Origin: Gemmatimonadaceae bacterium
GTDB lineage: Bacteria > Gemmatimonadota > Gemmatimonadetes > Gemmatimonadales > Gemmatimonadaceae
DNA length: 60,612 nucleotides
Direction of reading: 5' to 3'
NCBI GenBank assembly: GCA_019752115.1
Contig: JAIEMN010000077.1
Coordinates: 1-60,612 of the forward strand
Below the pieces are notes generated by a model. It worked only from the letters and a program-made list of their open reading frames with translations, was not told the origin of the DNA and did not search any database. Position 1 is the first letter of the stretch. Each line of letters begins with the position of its first letter. Below are positions 27,061 through 36,519 of the stretch, one piece after another. The translations under genes were made by a program, and so were the position numbers.

Positions 27061-28395
27061 ATGACGACGACCACACCCTCGGAGCCCGATCGCTCGGCAC
27101 GCCACACGCCCCGCCTTGCCCGGCATGCGGCGGTCTGGGCCGCGCTGTACGTCGCGTGGCTGTTGGCGACGCGCGACTTCCATCCGACGTGGGCGGTGGC
27201 GCTGAGTGCGACCGCCGTGCTCGTGGGGGCGTCGGCCGTGGCGGTGTACGGGACCACATGGGGGGCAACGCGAACGCGCCAACGCGGTCTCCTCGCCAGC
27301 GTCGCGCTGATCGTCGGGATGCTGGTGGCCGCCGACCTGCTCTGCGTATCGCTCATTCAGGCGCTCTACGACGGGCTCTGGCATCCGGATCCGCGGCGGT
27401 TCGGCTTCTGGTTCAACATGGCCTCCGACGGCGCGATCATCACGCTGCACGTGCTGCTCGCGGCAGCGCTCCGGCGGCTCACCCGTCGCCACACGGCCAC
27501 GCTCTCCTGTCTGACGCTGTTCGGTGGCACGCCCCTCGCCACGCCGGCGCTGTCGCACGCACAGCCCTTCCTGCGCCCGGCCGATGTGAACGCGCTGCCG
27601 AGCAAGGCACCGGACGCCGTCATTGCCTACGGCACCGACTCGCTCCAGTTTGGCGAACTCCGCCTGCCCTCGGGCACGGGTCCCTTTGCGGTGGCCATCG
27701 TGATTCACGGCGGCTGCTGGGTGCACGACTACGCGGCGGCGAAGAACGCGGCGGCGTTGAGCGACGCGTTGCGCGATGCGGGCGTGGCGACATGGAACGT
27801 GGAGTACCGCCGGCGCGACAACCCCGGCGGCGGCTGGCCCGGCACCATCACGGACGTCGGCGCGGCGGCCGACTCACTGCGCGCGATCGCGCGCCGGTAC
27901 CCGCTCGATCTTACGCACGTCGTTGCCGTCGGCCATTCGGCCGGGGGCCAACTCGCGCTCTGGCTCGCGGCCCGCAAACAGCTGCCGGCCTCGTCGGCGC
28001 TGCACGCCCCGGCCCCGCTCCCGCTCACCGGCGTCGTCGCGCTGGGCGGTCCGGGCGATCTCGTGGACTTCAACCGCTATGGCGACGCCGCCTGCGGTGA
28101 GGGCACCATCCCCAAGCTGCTCGGCGGGACCGCCGAGCAGGTGCCCGATCGCTGGCGCGACGCGTCGCCGGTGAACTGGCTGCCCCTCGGCGTGCCACAG
28201 GTGATGCTCGCCGGCGAGTCCGACCGCATCATGCCACGCGCGAATCTCGAGGCGTATGCGGCCAAAGCGCGCGCGGCGGGTGATCGGGTGGACGTGGTCG
28301 TAGTGCCCAAGGCGGCGCACCACGAGGTGATGTCACCGCAGGCCGTGACCTGGCCGGCGGTGCGCGAGGCGGTGTTGCGGCTCGTCGGGCGGTAG
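27061..28395 (+). CDS. BD-FAE/lipase-type alpha/beta hydrolase with N-terminal membrane domain
   Basis: A 444-residue fusion. Residues about 20-140 form four hydrophobic helices (AVWAALYVAWLLAT, AVALSATAVLVGASAVAVYG, LLASVALIVGMLVAADLL, IITLHVLLAAALRRL). A loop then leads to an alpha/beta hydrolase (about 190-440) with VIHGGCWVHDY (HGG oxyanion), WNVEYRRRDNPGGGWPG, elbow VGHSAGGQLALWLA, acid in LAGESDRIMP and a late histidine in PKAAHHEVMSP. The hydrolase is of the BD-FAE/carboxylesterase type, here tethered to the membrane. Only one ATG fits the start. Confidence 0.85.
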   Translation: MTTTTPSEPDRSARHTPRLARHAAVWAALYVAWLLATRDFHPTWAVALSATAVLVGASAVAVYGTTWGATRTRQRGLLASVALIVGMLVAADLLCVSLIQALYDGLWHPDPRRFGFWFNMASDGAIITLHVLLAAALRRLTRRHTATLSCLTLFGGTPLATPALSHAQPFLRPADVNALPSKAPDAVIAYGTDSLQFGELRLPSGTGPFAVAIVIHGGCWVHDYAAAKNAAALSDALRDAGVATWNVEYRRRDNPGGGWPGTITDVGAAADSLRAIARRYPLDLTHVVAVGHSAGGQLALWLAARKQLPASSALHAPAPLPLTGVVALGGPGDLVDFNRYGDAACGEGTIPKLLGGTAEQVPDRWRDASPVNWLPLGVPQVMLAGESDRIMPRANLEAYAAKARAAGDRVDVVVVPKAAHHEVMSPQAVTWPAVREAVLRLVGR

Positions 28396-28431
28396 CGGCT
28401 CGAGCCGAGTGGACGTCAACACCAAGCAGTA

Positions 28432-29517
28432 TCACCGCGACGGCGGCGACACAGCCCGGTCGAAATAATCCACAATTGCGCGCGCCGTGCGCCCGATGCG
28501 GTCTTCGGCTTCGCCCATGGGCCCCGTGACGCCGTTCGTGAAGAACGAGAGCACAAGGGTGCCCTTGGGCGTGTACACGAGGCCGACATCATTGGCGATC
28601 ACCTGGCTGTCTCCGGTCTTGTGGCCCACCGGCACACTCAGGAAGTGGGGAATGCGGCGCGCTCCCAGCTGCTGCCGTAGCAGGAGCACCTTCATGCGCT
28701 CGCTACTCGACGCCGAGGCGAGCGTTCCCCGCTCAATCCCTTCGAGCAGGCGCCCCGTCTCGCGCGGCGTCATGGCCCCAAGCCAGTAGGCCCGGTCGGC
28801 AATGGTGATCTCATTGCGCAACGCCCGCAGCCGCTTCCGCGCGTCGGGGTCCCGCATCATGGCCACCCAGGCGGCGCGCTCCCCCACGAACAGCGAGGCA
28901 TACTGGGCAAAGAGCGGGTTGTCGGTCTCGGCGTACTCCAGCCCCGTCGTTTCCTCGGCCGTGAGGTTGGCGAACATCGGATGGAAGGCCGCGAGCACGC
29001 GACGGCGATAGCGGTAGCCCGGGCCGATCACCTCTGTATTTGTAAAGCCCGACGCCTTGAGCCAGGTATTCAGGCTGTCCACCCCACCCACAAGCGACAC
29101 CAGCATGTCGGTGGCGGTGTTGTCGCTCGTGATGATCATCTCGAGCAGGAGATCGTGCACGGTGGGCTGCAGCCCCGGCGTGTGAAACTGAAAGACGCCC
29201 GAACCCGGCCGGATGTCGGCACGCCGGATCTCCTTGCGCGCGTCGAGATCGAGCGTGCCCTGATCGGCCAACTGAAACGCCCGGACCATGACGGCGAGCT
29301 TGATGACGCTCGCGCTATTGAACGCCTGATCGGCGTTCACCATGGCCTCCTCGCCGGTGCGCAGATTCTTCACGTAGACGCCGGCTCGCGCGGGGTACGT
29401 GGCGAGGTCGCGTTCGAGCAGCCGGGTCAGCTCACTGGCGGGTGCCTGCGCGACGCTGCGGGCGGCGGTGGTCAGCAGCAGGGCAAACGCGGCGAGGAAT
29501 CGATGCGGAAGCGTCAC
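28432..29517 (-). CDS. Class A beta-lactamase-like serine hydrolase
   Basis: A 361-residue periplasmic protein with signal peptide (AAFALLLTTAARSVAQ). It has the three penicillin-binding motifs: SxxK as NSASVIKLAVM (about residue 79), SDN as IITSDNTATDM, and KTG as VGHKTGDSQV. The omega-loop glutamate of true class A enzymes (ExxLN) is not clear here, and the protein is about 70 residues longer than typical class A enzymes. It could be a beta-lactamase or a D,D-peptidase-like hydrolase; resistance should not be assumed. Confidence 0.8.
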   Translation of the reverse strand: MTLPHRFLAAFALLLTTAARSVAQAPASELTRLLERDLATYPARAGVYVKNLRTGEEAMVNADQAFNSASVIKLAVMVRAFQLADQGTLDLDARKEIRRADIRPGSGVFQFHTPGLQPTVHDLLLEMIITSDNTATDMLVSLVGGVDSLNTWLKASGFTNTEVIGPGYRYRRRVLAAFHPMFANLTAEETTGLEYAETDNPLFAQYASLFVGERAAWVAMMRDPDARKRLRALRNEITIADRAYWLGAMTPRETGRLLEGIERGTLASASSSERMKVLLLRQQLGARRIPHFLSVPVGHKTGDSQVIANDVGLVYTPKGTLVLSFFTNGVTGPMGEAEDRIGRTARAIVDYFDRAVSPPSR

Positions 29518-29632
29518 GAGGAGTCGGTGGGCGAGGAGGACGGATCGAGCCCCACACCGTGGGGCATGCGCCGCAATGTGTGGCCGGTGACGCGCGTCCG
29601 CGAGGCGCGGCAACCCAGGCTCGGTCGCGGCG

Positions 29633-30199
29633 CTACGGCCTGCCCGTCGCGGGGTGGTCCACGCCCGTGCGATCGTCCGTTGACGGCCGAGGGATCGGGT
29701 GATGATCCAGACTCAACACCCGCGCGAGCCGCCACACGCCGTCATCCAGGCGCCACACATGAACGAACCGCGTGAGGGTGCTGGTGCTGGCGCCGCGTTC
29801 ATCAAAGCGGTGAACGCCCATCTGTACGGCGCCGACGCCCTTGATCGGATAGACGCGCAGGCTGCCGGGGATCAGGGTCCGCGTGACACCGTGGCCTCGC
29901 GGACAGGAGGCCGTGAGCCGTCGCGTATCCTCGCGTACCTGCTCGCCCACCGCGAGCCCCGTCTGATCGTGATAGAACTCCACGTCGTCGGTGAAGATCG
30001 CGTTGGCTTTCTTCGCATCGCACGAAACAAACGACGCGTCGAACAGCACGCTGTCCATGCGGGCGAGCGCGTCGAACATCGGGCCCGCGGTGAGCCCGTT
30101 CGCGGTATCCGCCACCGTTTGGGCGGCGCCCGCGGTGGGGCGCAGGAGCAGACTCAGCCCCATGAGCAGGCCGGAGAGCAGCGGACGCGTCAGGCGCAT
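29633..30199 (-). CDS. Secreted DUF4440/NTF2-like protein
   Basis: A 188-residue protein with signal peptide (LLMGLSLLLRPTAGAAQ) and a DUF4440 SnoaL-like fold: ARMDSVLFDASFVSCD, FTDDVEFYHDQTG, VGVHRFDERG and FVHVWRLDDGVWRLARVLSLDH. Members are small cone-shaped barrels of mixed or unknown function. No catalytic assignment is possible. Confidence 0.82.
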   Translation of the reverse strand: MRLTRPLLSGLLMGLSLLLRPTAGAAQTVADTANGLTAGPMFDALARMDSVLFDASFVSCDAKKANAIFTDDVEFYHDQTGLAVGEQVREDTRRLTASCPRGHGVTRTLIPGSLRVYPIKGVGAVQMGVHRFDERGASTSTLTRFVHVWRLDDGVWRLARVLSLDHHPIPRPSTDDRTGVDHPATGRP

Positions 30200-30328
30200 G
30201 GTATGGAGGCGATATGAAGGCGATATGAAGGCGACGACATGGACGAGACGACCATCCCATGCGCGTACTACCGGGCGACGTCGCCCGAGAGTTTCACGGC
30301 GCCCGGACGCGCCCTCGCTCGCCTCGGC

Positions 30329-31012
30329 TCAGAATCGCTCCGTCGAAGCCGGAAGCGCCCACGTGGAACCGGTCAGGCCAAAGCGCGCGAACAGCGCACG
30401 CGCCTCCTCGGTCGTCCACTTCGTCCACGCCGGGTCGAGATGGCGTCCATACCACGCCTGCGCGAACGCCCACACCGTGGAGAGCGGCTGGACATCGCCG
30501 CGCGGGATGCCATGCCGCGTGCACCAGCGATCGACAGCGTCGGGCGTCTCGAACACGAGCATGGTACTGCAGGTGTAGGTGACGTTGTCCCACGCCTGCA
30601 TCATGGGAATCGGGAAGTGCACGTAATGGTCGGGCGGAATCACCGCGCCCTGCTCGATCCGCAGCGTGACCGGGGCGGCCTCGCCGCCCAGCCGCGTGCT
30701 GATCGTGGCGTCGGCCCCCAGCAACGCGACAATCCCCAGTGAACACCAGGCACAGTTGCCCCACCACCCCTTGCCGCCGCTCTCCACCCAGAAGAGGGTG
30801 GGCGCGGCGGAGAACGGGTGCATCGCCCAGATCTCCCCACTCATGGGATGCAGCACCACGCCGTGGTAGTCGGCGAGCGCCCGCAGCGCATCGGCGACGA
30901 TCGCCGCATCGAGCGCGAACTGCTGGCTGAGCTCCGCAATGGAGGGCGCCCGGCCGTGCTCGATGAAGTGTCGACCGATCGCGGCGTGCAGGGGGCCATG
31001 AGTCAGGGTCAT
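30329..31012 (-). CDS. MerB-like (alkylmercury lyase family) protein
   Basis: A 227-residue protein resembling organomercurial lyase. A winged-helix-like N-terminal part (IEHGRAPSIAELSQQFAL) is followed by the catalytic half with GGKGWWGNCAWCSLGIVALLG, then TYTCSTMLVFETPDAVDRW. Cys87 and Cys148 sit where MerB has Cys96 and Cys159, with nearly the same separation (61 versus 63 residues). The position of MerB Asp99 holds Cys90. No merR, merA or merT is near. It may be an organomercurial lyase variant or a family member with a different substrate. It diverges from the PAS gene. Confidence 0.7.
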   Translation of the reverse strand: MTLTHGPLHAAIGRHFIEHGRAPSIAELSQQFALDAAIVADALRALADYHGVVLHPMSGEIWAMHPFSAAPTLFWVESGGKGWWGNCAWCSLGIVALLGADATISTRLGGEAAPVTLRIEQGAVIPPDHYVHFPIPMMQAWDNVTYTCSTMLVFETPDAVDRWCTRHGIPRGDVQPLSTVWAFAQAWYGRHLDPAWTKWTTEEARALFARFGLTGSTWALPASTERF

Positions 31013-31160
31013 GCGCGTGACATCCACCTCAGGGGGTTCGCACTCCATTCGCGTCCGGGCAACCGGCGCGTATACTTGCTCTATCCACGTCGAACGGCTG
31101 ATCCCGGGTTGGCTCCGGTCACTGGACGATAGCATAACGTACTGCGCAGTGAGGTATCGC

Positions 31161-31808
31161 ATGCGCCTGTCGCATGAAGCGGCCCTGCAGGAGCTCGACC
31201 GCAACCGGCAACAGCTCCTGCTCCTCCAGAATATCCTGGAGAGCCCGCACGGCGTGATCTTCTTCTCGCTGGACCGTGCGTACCGCTATACCTCGTTCGC
31301 CCGGGCGCACGCGCAGACGATGCAGCACATCTGGGGCGCGACCATCGACATCGGGACGTGCATGTTGGACGTCATCCGTGACGACGCCGACCGGCAGAAA
31401 GCGAAGACGAACTTCGACGCCGCACTGGCCGGCGAGAACCTACTCCTGGAAGAGGAGTACGGCGACGCGGAATTACAACGCACGTACTGGGAGAACCGCT
31501 ACTCTCCGCTGTACGACGGCACGGGGCACATCACCGGCCTGACCGTGTTCGTCACCGACATCACGGAGCGACGTCAGGCGGCCGAACGACTGGCGCAGAC
31601 ACAGGAGGAGCTGCGGGCGAGCCTGGAGACGCAGCTCAAGCAACTCCGGGGCATCATCCCAATCTGCAGCTACTGCAAGAAGATTCGCGCCGACGATCAC
31701 AGCTGGGAGCGCCTCGAGGAATACATCTCGGCGCACTCCGACGCGCTGTTCAGTCACGGGATCTGCCCGACGTGCGTGGAGAACCTGGACGAGCTGCTGG
31801 AAGAGTGA
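31161..31808 (+). CDS. PAS-domain protein with C-terminal CxxC module
   Basis: A 215-residue soluble signalling protein. A coiled N-terminus (LQELDRNRQQLLLLQ) leads into a PAS domain (about 25-140: GVIFFSLDRAYRYTSFARAH, then WENRYSPLYDGTGHITGLTV). A helix (RRQAAERLAQTQEELRA) and a Cys-rich end follow: IIPICSYCKKIRADDHSWERLEEYI and HGICPTC. That tail is common after PAS domains and before GGDEF or kinase modules, but here the protein stops, so no output domain is present. GAGG precedes the ATG by six bases. Confidence 0.85.
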   Translation: MRLSHEAALQELDRNRQQLLLLQNILESPHGVIFFSLDRAYRYTSFARAHAQTMQHIWGATIDIGTCMLDVIRDDADRQKAKTNFDAALAGENLLLEEEYGDAELQRTYWENRYSPLYDGTGHITGLTVFVTDITERRQAAERLAQTQEELRASLETQLKQLRGIIPICSYCKKIRADDHSWERLEEYISAHSDALFSHGICPTCVENLDELLEE

Positions 31809-32871
31809 CGCGCCCGTGATGCTGCGCGATCACCGCCGGTGAAAGCCGGAGAAATCGCGCCGCATTGTTGTACAGGATGTCGCGCTTCTGCTGCACGCTC
31901 AGAAACGGGGCGGCCTCGATCGAGCGCACCCCCGCATCAATGAGGCCGGGCCACACCATCTGGTCCGAGCCAAACATGATCCGGTCGCCGTAGCCGGCCT
32001 CGACCAACTCCCGCAGAAAACGATAGAACGCCGGCCGCGCCTCGACGTTGACGGCCATACTGAGTTCTACGTAGACCTGCGGATGCGTGAACAGCAACGC
32101 CTGCAGATCCTCACGCAGCGGATAGCCCGCGTGCATGACGTAGAGTCGCAGCTTGGGGTGCCGCACGAGCACCTCTTCCAGTGTCAGTGCGCTCTGGAGG
32201 CGGGCCCGAAACGCCGGGGAGCCGGTGTACGGCTCCGCCGGGCCGCCACCCCCCACGTGAATCCCGACCGGAATGTCGCGAGCCTCGGCGAAGGCCCAGT
32301 ACGGCTCGAGACGTGGATCATCGGGTGCGATCCCCGCGTACTGGTTCATCACCTCGGCCAGCACCGTGAACGCGCCAGCGTCGTAGAGCGCGCGCACCGT
32401 GTCGATCGGCAGGAGCCGCGGCGTGACGCCCTCAGCGGTCGCCGCACGGGCCGCACCGGTCGCGGCGTCGAAACGGAGATCGAGCCCGGCGATGAACCGC
32501 CCGGGCGCGGCGCGCTGCCACGCCGCTACAAGCTCCGGTGTGCCGCCCAGCACGCCGATGACGTTGAAGCGGGTCATGCTGGCGAGCGTCGCGCGCAGGA
32601 GCGCGGAATCCGTGGCCGGGGATACGATAGGCGAGGCGCAGGGCGCGGGCGCCGTGGTATCGCTGCCGAACGGCGCGCGTGGATCCCATCGCGGCATCCG
32701 CGTGACCGGCGCGCAAAGCGGCAGCCCCGTCGCGCCATAGTGGGCCGCCTCACGCGCATGCATGTGCATGTCGAGCACCGGCAGCCGACGCTGCGCAGCG
32801 ATGGAGCGGCTGCTGGCGCCGAACGCCAGCCCAAGGGCCATGAAGTAGCGACCAAACGCCCGTCTCTGCAT
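31750..32871 (-). CDS. Secreted amidohydrolase-family metal-dependent hydrolase
   Basis: A 373-residue protein with a signal containing RR (QRRAFGRYFMALGLAFG). The amidohydrolase-2 barrel shows LDMHMHARE (first metal HxH), VGIHVGGGGP, YVMHAGYPLRED, and FGSDQMVWP with the late catalytic aspartate. The ATG with GAGG five bases before it is preferred; an ATG 11 codons upstream is possible. The last 59 bases overlap the convergent PAS gene. Substrate unknown; related proteins are annotated as decarboxylase- or lactonase-like. Confidence 0.82.
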   Translation of the reverse strand: MQRRAFGRYFMALGLAFGASSRSIAAQRRLPVLDMHMHAREAAHYGATGLPLCAPVTRMPRWDPRAPFGSDTTAPAPCASPIVSPATDSALLRATLASMTRFNVIGVLGGTPELVAAWQRAAPGRFIAGLDLRFDAATGAARAATAEGVTPRLLPIDTVRALYDAGAFTVLAEVMNQYAGIAPDDPRLEPYWAFAEARDIPVGIHVGGGGPAEPYTGSPAFRARLQSALTLEEVLVRHPKLRLYVMHAGYPLREDLQALLFTHPQVYVELSMAVNVEARPAFYRFLRELVEAGYGDRIMFGSDQMVWPGLIDAGVRSIEAAPFLSVQQKRDILYNNAARFLRLSPAVIAQHHGRVTLPAARPGSPRTSGRSRD

Positions 32872-32985
32872 ATGGATCCTCAGTGGTGCTACGAAGGGTT
32901 GCATCGGCGGTCCCTGCAACGCCTTGTGAAAGCAAGGCCGACACCGGAAGATACGCATGGAGCACCTCCCCCATCTCGAGGCCCC

Positions 32986-33693
32986 ATGGAACGACTGCTG
33001 CAGCGGAACGTCGGGTTCTTCTTTCTCGTGGTGCTCGGCTTCACCGTGCTTGGCTTCTTTCCAAGCTATTTCAGTCGATTTCCAGCGTTTACGGGGTACG
33101 ACTGGGCCTTCCATGTGCACGCCGCGATCGGGCTGACCTGGATTGGCATGCTGATCGCGCAAGCCTTTCTGATTCGCGCCAAGCGGTTCCGCACGCATCG
33201 CGCGCTGGGGAAGGCGTCGTACGTGGTGATGCCCCTGCTCCTGGCGTCGTTCTTTCTGATGGCGCGTGCGCAGTACCACAAGAATCTGCTCGTCCATCAT
33301 CTCAGCGAGACGGATGCGCTGGCGGTGCTCAGTCGCACCGGTCTCCCGGATGTGGTCTACATCGGGATCCTGTATGCGCTGGGCATCGCGTACCGTCGCC
33401 GGCCGGACTGGCACATGCGGTTCTTCACCGGCATTGGCCTGATCATGCTGGGGCCTGGGCTCGGGCGATTCGCCTTGGCGAATCTGCCGCCGCAGATCGC
33501 GGGGGCGGTGCTGGGGCTGACGTTCCTTGTGCTGCCTCTGGTGTGGCTGGTGTTCGACCTGCGCCAGAAGAAATCGCCCATTCCCCTCCTGACGTATCTC
33601 GGCATGGCCTTGTGCGCCGCCACGATGCAGGGCCAGGGCCAGTCGGCCTGGTGGCAAGCCGTGGCGGGCTTCGTGGCGGCGAAAGCGTTCTGA
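32986..33693 (+). CDS. Multi-helix membrane protein, unknown function
   Basis: A 235-residue integral membrane protein with about seven hydrophobic helices. Recognisable stretches are FHVHAAIGLTWIGMLIAQ, FRTHRALGKASYVVMPLLL and DWHMRFFTGIGLIMLGPG, with histidines near helix ends that could ligate haem. It resembles in layout a second membrane protein encoded about 3.5 kb to the right (SLHIVTSVAWLLLLLGQ, FRRHRVIGTSIFVAGPI). No named family was recognised with confidence. Confidence 0.65.
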   Translation: MERLLQRNVGFFFLVVLGFTVLGFFPSYFSRFPAFTGYDWAFHVHAAIGLTWIGMLIAQAFLIRAKRFRTHRALGKASYVVMPLLLASFFLMARAQYHKNLLVHHLSETDALAVLSRTGLPDVVYIGILYALGIAYRRRPDWHMRFFTGIGLIMLGPGLGRFALANLPPQIAGAVLGLTFLVLPLVWLVFDLRQKKSPIPLLTYLGMALCAATMQGQGQSAWWQAVAGFVAAKAF

Positions 33694-33747
33694 GAGAGCC
33701 GGTCACGCGCCGCCACGCGCCCCCGCACGAAGCGGTGGACGCAGCTC

Positions 33748-34863
33748 CTACCGATCCGCCGTCACCAGCTTCAGCACCGCACCCATCACGGCGTTCGCCT
33801 GCCGGAACTCCCCCTGGTCCGTGATGGCGATCGCGATCGTCACCCCGGCGTCCGGGAAGACCATCGCGGTCGTTCCCCAGAAGCCGCTGTGGCCACGCCC
33901 GGTGAGGCCGCCCGCGGTGGAGCCGAAGAGGCCCATGCCGTACCCGTTCATCTCCGGGCTTCGCGGGCGATTCATGGTCTCGAGGGTCTCGCGCTTGTCG
34001 AACACCTCGCCGCCCAGCAGCGCCGTGAGGTAATGCGCGAGATCGGCCATCGGCGCCACGATGCCGCCGCCACCGAAGAGGTCAAAGGACGGGTCGACAC
34101 CATACGCGTCGAGCCCGCCGAGATACTGGTGCGCGCGGTCCGGTTCCCCGCGCGGGGCCGGCTCCAGCCGCTCCCACCAGGTGTGCTTGAGCCCAAGCTT
34201 GTCGAAGCGTACGAGCGACCGCACCGCGGGCCCGAGGGGCTTTCCGGTATACCGCTCCACGATCATCCCGAGGAGCACGTAGCCGTCGTCGGAATAGCGG
34301 AACTGCGCCCCCGGCGGCCCCACCGGCGCCAGGCTGTCCACGAGCCACTGCAGCTGCTCGCGCGGCGTCCAGTGATGCTGTGGATCGGTGCGTAGCATGG
34401 TCAGGAAGCTGCGCACGGACGGGTGCTCACTGAATCCCGCCCGGTGGTTCAGCACCTGCTCGATGGTGATGACGTCGGTCGCATAGCCATCGCCGCGGAG
34501 GAGCGAGTCGATGGCCGGCGGCAGATGTTTGGCCAGCGGATCGCTCAGCGCGAGCTTCCCCATCTCCACGAGCCGCAGCACCGCGGCGGCGGTGTAGGTC
34601 TTGGTGTTGCTCGCCAGGCGCACCGGTTGATCAGGAGAAAGTTTGATCTTGCGCGCCGTATCTGAGAGTCCCGCGGCCACACTCCAGCGCTTGCCCGTAG
34701 CCGGCTGTTCCACCGCGATGATGAGCCCCGGCATGCGCGGCCGCGCGGCGACGACGCTGTCGGCGAGCCGCTGCAAGCGGGTCTGCACGGAATCCGCCGC
34801 GGCGCGGGCGGGCGAGGGCGAGGCTACGGCGAACAGCGACGCCAGCAGAAGGCAATGGAGCAT
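33748..34863 (-). CDS. Class C beta-lactamase-family serine hydrolase
   Basis: A 371-residue secreted serine hydrolase with signal (HCLLLASLFAVASPSPARA). SxxK is LASNTKTYTAAA, the tyrosine motif is FRYSDDGYVLLG, and the third motif HxG is GRGHSGFWG. These place it in the beta-lactamase/D-aminopeptidase/esterase EstB family; real antibiotic hydrolysis is uncertain. The ATG at the signal peptide is used; the 88-codon upstream extension lacks sense. Confidence 0.85.
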   Translation of the reverse strand: MLHCLLLASLFAVASPSPARAAADSVQTRLQRLADSVVAARPRMPGLIIAVEQPATGKRWSVAAGLSDTARKIKLSPDQPVRLASNTKTYTAAAVLRLVEMGKLALSDPLAKHLPPAIDSLLRGDGYATDVITIEQVLNHRAGFSEHPSVRSFLTMLRTDPQHHWTPREQLQWLVDSLAPVGPPGAQFRYSDDGYVLLGMIVERYTGKPLGPAVRSLVRFDKLGLKHTWWERLEPAPRGEPDRAHQYLGGLDAYGVDPSFDLFGGGGIVAPMADLAHYLTALLGGEVFDKRETLETMNRPRSPEMNGYGMGLFGSTAGGLTGRGHSGFWGTTAMVFPDAGVTIAIAITDQGEFRQANAVMGAVLKLVTADR

Positions 34864-35121
34864 CGGGAGTACGATCGGTTGCGCGTGGAGAATCGCCCGA
34901 AGGTGGGGGGCTTGCGGCGGAGGCGAGATGGGATCGAAATCTGCATACCTACGCTCGCGGTGGCGACCCGCGCTGCCCACCGCCCCGGAGCTGGTATCCG
35001 CTTCGCGCGACGCCGAACGCCTCTGCTTGCCGGGCGCGGTGATCAAGCGCATACTGCTCTCGCCGTCGCTCCGCTCTTCGCGACCCGTGCAATGGAATTC
35101 TTGCCATGTGGAGGTAGCCCG

Positions 35122-36471
35122 ATGCACACGCTTCGGTCCGCAATGTTGGCGTTGCTCCTGATGGGGTGCAGCGCAAAAGCACCCGTGTCCGCCCCCACGC
35201 CCACGCCCACGCCCACGCCGCAGCTCACGGCCGTGCTGTCGGCCGAGCGCGTCGGCGGTGGCCTCCCGCTCGCAACCGATACCTCGGCACGAGCGCGAGC
35301 GATTCGTGAGTCCCAGCGGGTGGCGATGGACGCGTCGGCGCGCGTCCGCACGTTGCGCGTGACGCCGGCTCGCATCACGCTGGCCGTTGGCGAAGCCGTC
35401 CCGTTCAACCGCATACAGGTCACGGCACTGGATTCCGCGGGCCGTCCGGTGGCTGGCTTTGTCCCCAGCTTCAGTCTGCAGGACAACGCGATGGCGACGT
35501 TGCGCGGTGGAGTGATCACGGCACTCGAGCCCGGGATCACCAGCCTGCGGATCGCTCCGGTGAACTTCGCCGCACCGCCGGCGGGACCCACCGCCCGGTC
35601 CGCGGTCGCCGCGTCCGTCATCCTCGACATCTCGGCGCCCTCACTCCGCACCACGATCACCCGCCCCCCGGTTGGCATCGACTCGATGGTCCCCACGGAA
35701 CTGGTGCGCCACCTCCTCGGCGGCGCCAGGCTCGCGGTTGGACAGCCGATCTCGGTACTCGACTCGAACGTGCTCCGTGGCGGGTACGTGCACGGATCCC
35801 GGTATGGTCAGGGTACGGAGACCTCGATCGTGTCCTTTCCGTGGACGCGGCTCGCCACGCTGGACACCCTCCGTCGGCGCTTCGACGTCGCCGGTTGGGC
35901 GACACCACCCGCGCCTCCCGTTGTCTCGCGACCGGGCTTTCAGAGCAGTGGGTTCACCGGGTCAGCCACGCCCAACCCGATGTACTGTCGCAACCGGGAC
36001 CTGCTCATGGTGAGCGTCACCGAGGCTCGCGGAACGGAAACCGTCGTCTCGCTCACGCATCAACCGGGACCGCGCCCCATCTGCGATCCGGACGCGATGC
36101 GCGCGCCCACGGACCGCAGCGGCAGTGCCGCGATGAACCTGATCCCCGCCCTTGCTCCCATGCCCGGCGCGAATACCACCGGCGGCGGATCCGGGGGAGG
36201 CATTGATGAGGCGTATGCCGATGCCCGCATCATGACCGATCTTCCGGTCACCGACATCGCCGAGCACTATCGCCGCCAGCTGCTGGCGGCGGGATGGACG
36301 GACGCCGAACGCACGAAGACGGCGAGCGTGGCGGTGACCACCTTCACGCTTCGTGATTCAACCGCTCGGCGATGGAGCGGCGTACTGACGGTGATCGGGA
36401 ATCCCCCGTCGAACCGCGTGAGTGTGCGCCTGGCCCTGCAACTGGTGCCGGACGCCCAGCGCAGACACTGA
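35122..36471 (+). CDS. Lipoprotein of unknown function with bacterial Ig-like segment
   Basis: A 449-residue lipoprotein: lipobox LLLMGCSA, then a Pro-Thr run encoded by four CCCACG repeats (35194-35217). Residues about 75-155 look like a BIG2-type Ig domain (RVTPARITLAVGEAVPFNRI, VTALDSAGRPVAGFVPSFS). The C-terminal part contains VTDIAEHYRRQLLAAGWTD followed by a beta-rich end, resembling small surface-protein modules. GGAGG stands seven bases before the ATG. No specific function can be assigned. Confidence 0.7.
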   Translation: MHTLRSAMLALLLMGCSAKAPVSAPTPTPTPTPQLTAVLSAERVGGGLPLATDTSARARAIRESQRVAMDASARVRTLRVTPARITLAVGEAVPFNRIQVTALDSAGRPVAGFVPSFSLQDNAMATLRGGVITALEPGITSLRIAPVNFAAPPAGPTARSAVAASVILDISAPSLRTTITRPPVGIDSMVPTELVRHLLGGARLAVGQPISVLDSNVLRGGYVHGSRYGQGTETSIVSFPWTRLATLDTLRRRFDVAGWATPPAPPVVSRPGFQSSGFTGSATPNPMYCRNRDLLMVSVTEARGTETVVSLTHQPGPRPICDPDAMRAPTDRSGSAAMNLIPALAPMPGANTTGGGSGGGIDEAYADARIMTDLPVTDIAEHYRRQLLAAGWTDAERTKTASVAVTTFTLRDSTARRWSGVLTVIGNPPSNRVSVRLALQLVPDAQRRH

Positions 36472-36519
36472 GCACCGGCGGCGCGAGCGACGGAACGGCG
36501 TGCGCGGCACGATTTGCAC

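Noticed and set aside
28432-29517. Antibiotic-resistance beta-lactamase
   Set aside because: The three active-site motifs are present, but the class A glutamate is not clear and the length is atypical, so only a beta-lactamase-like hydrolase is claimed. The same caution applies to the class C-like gene at 33748-34863.
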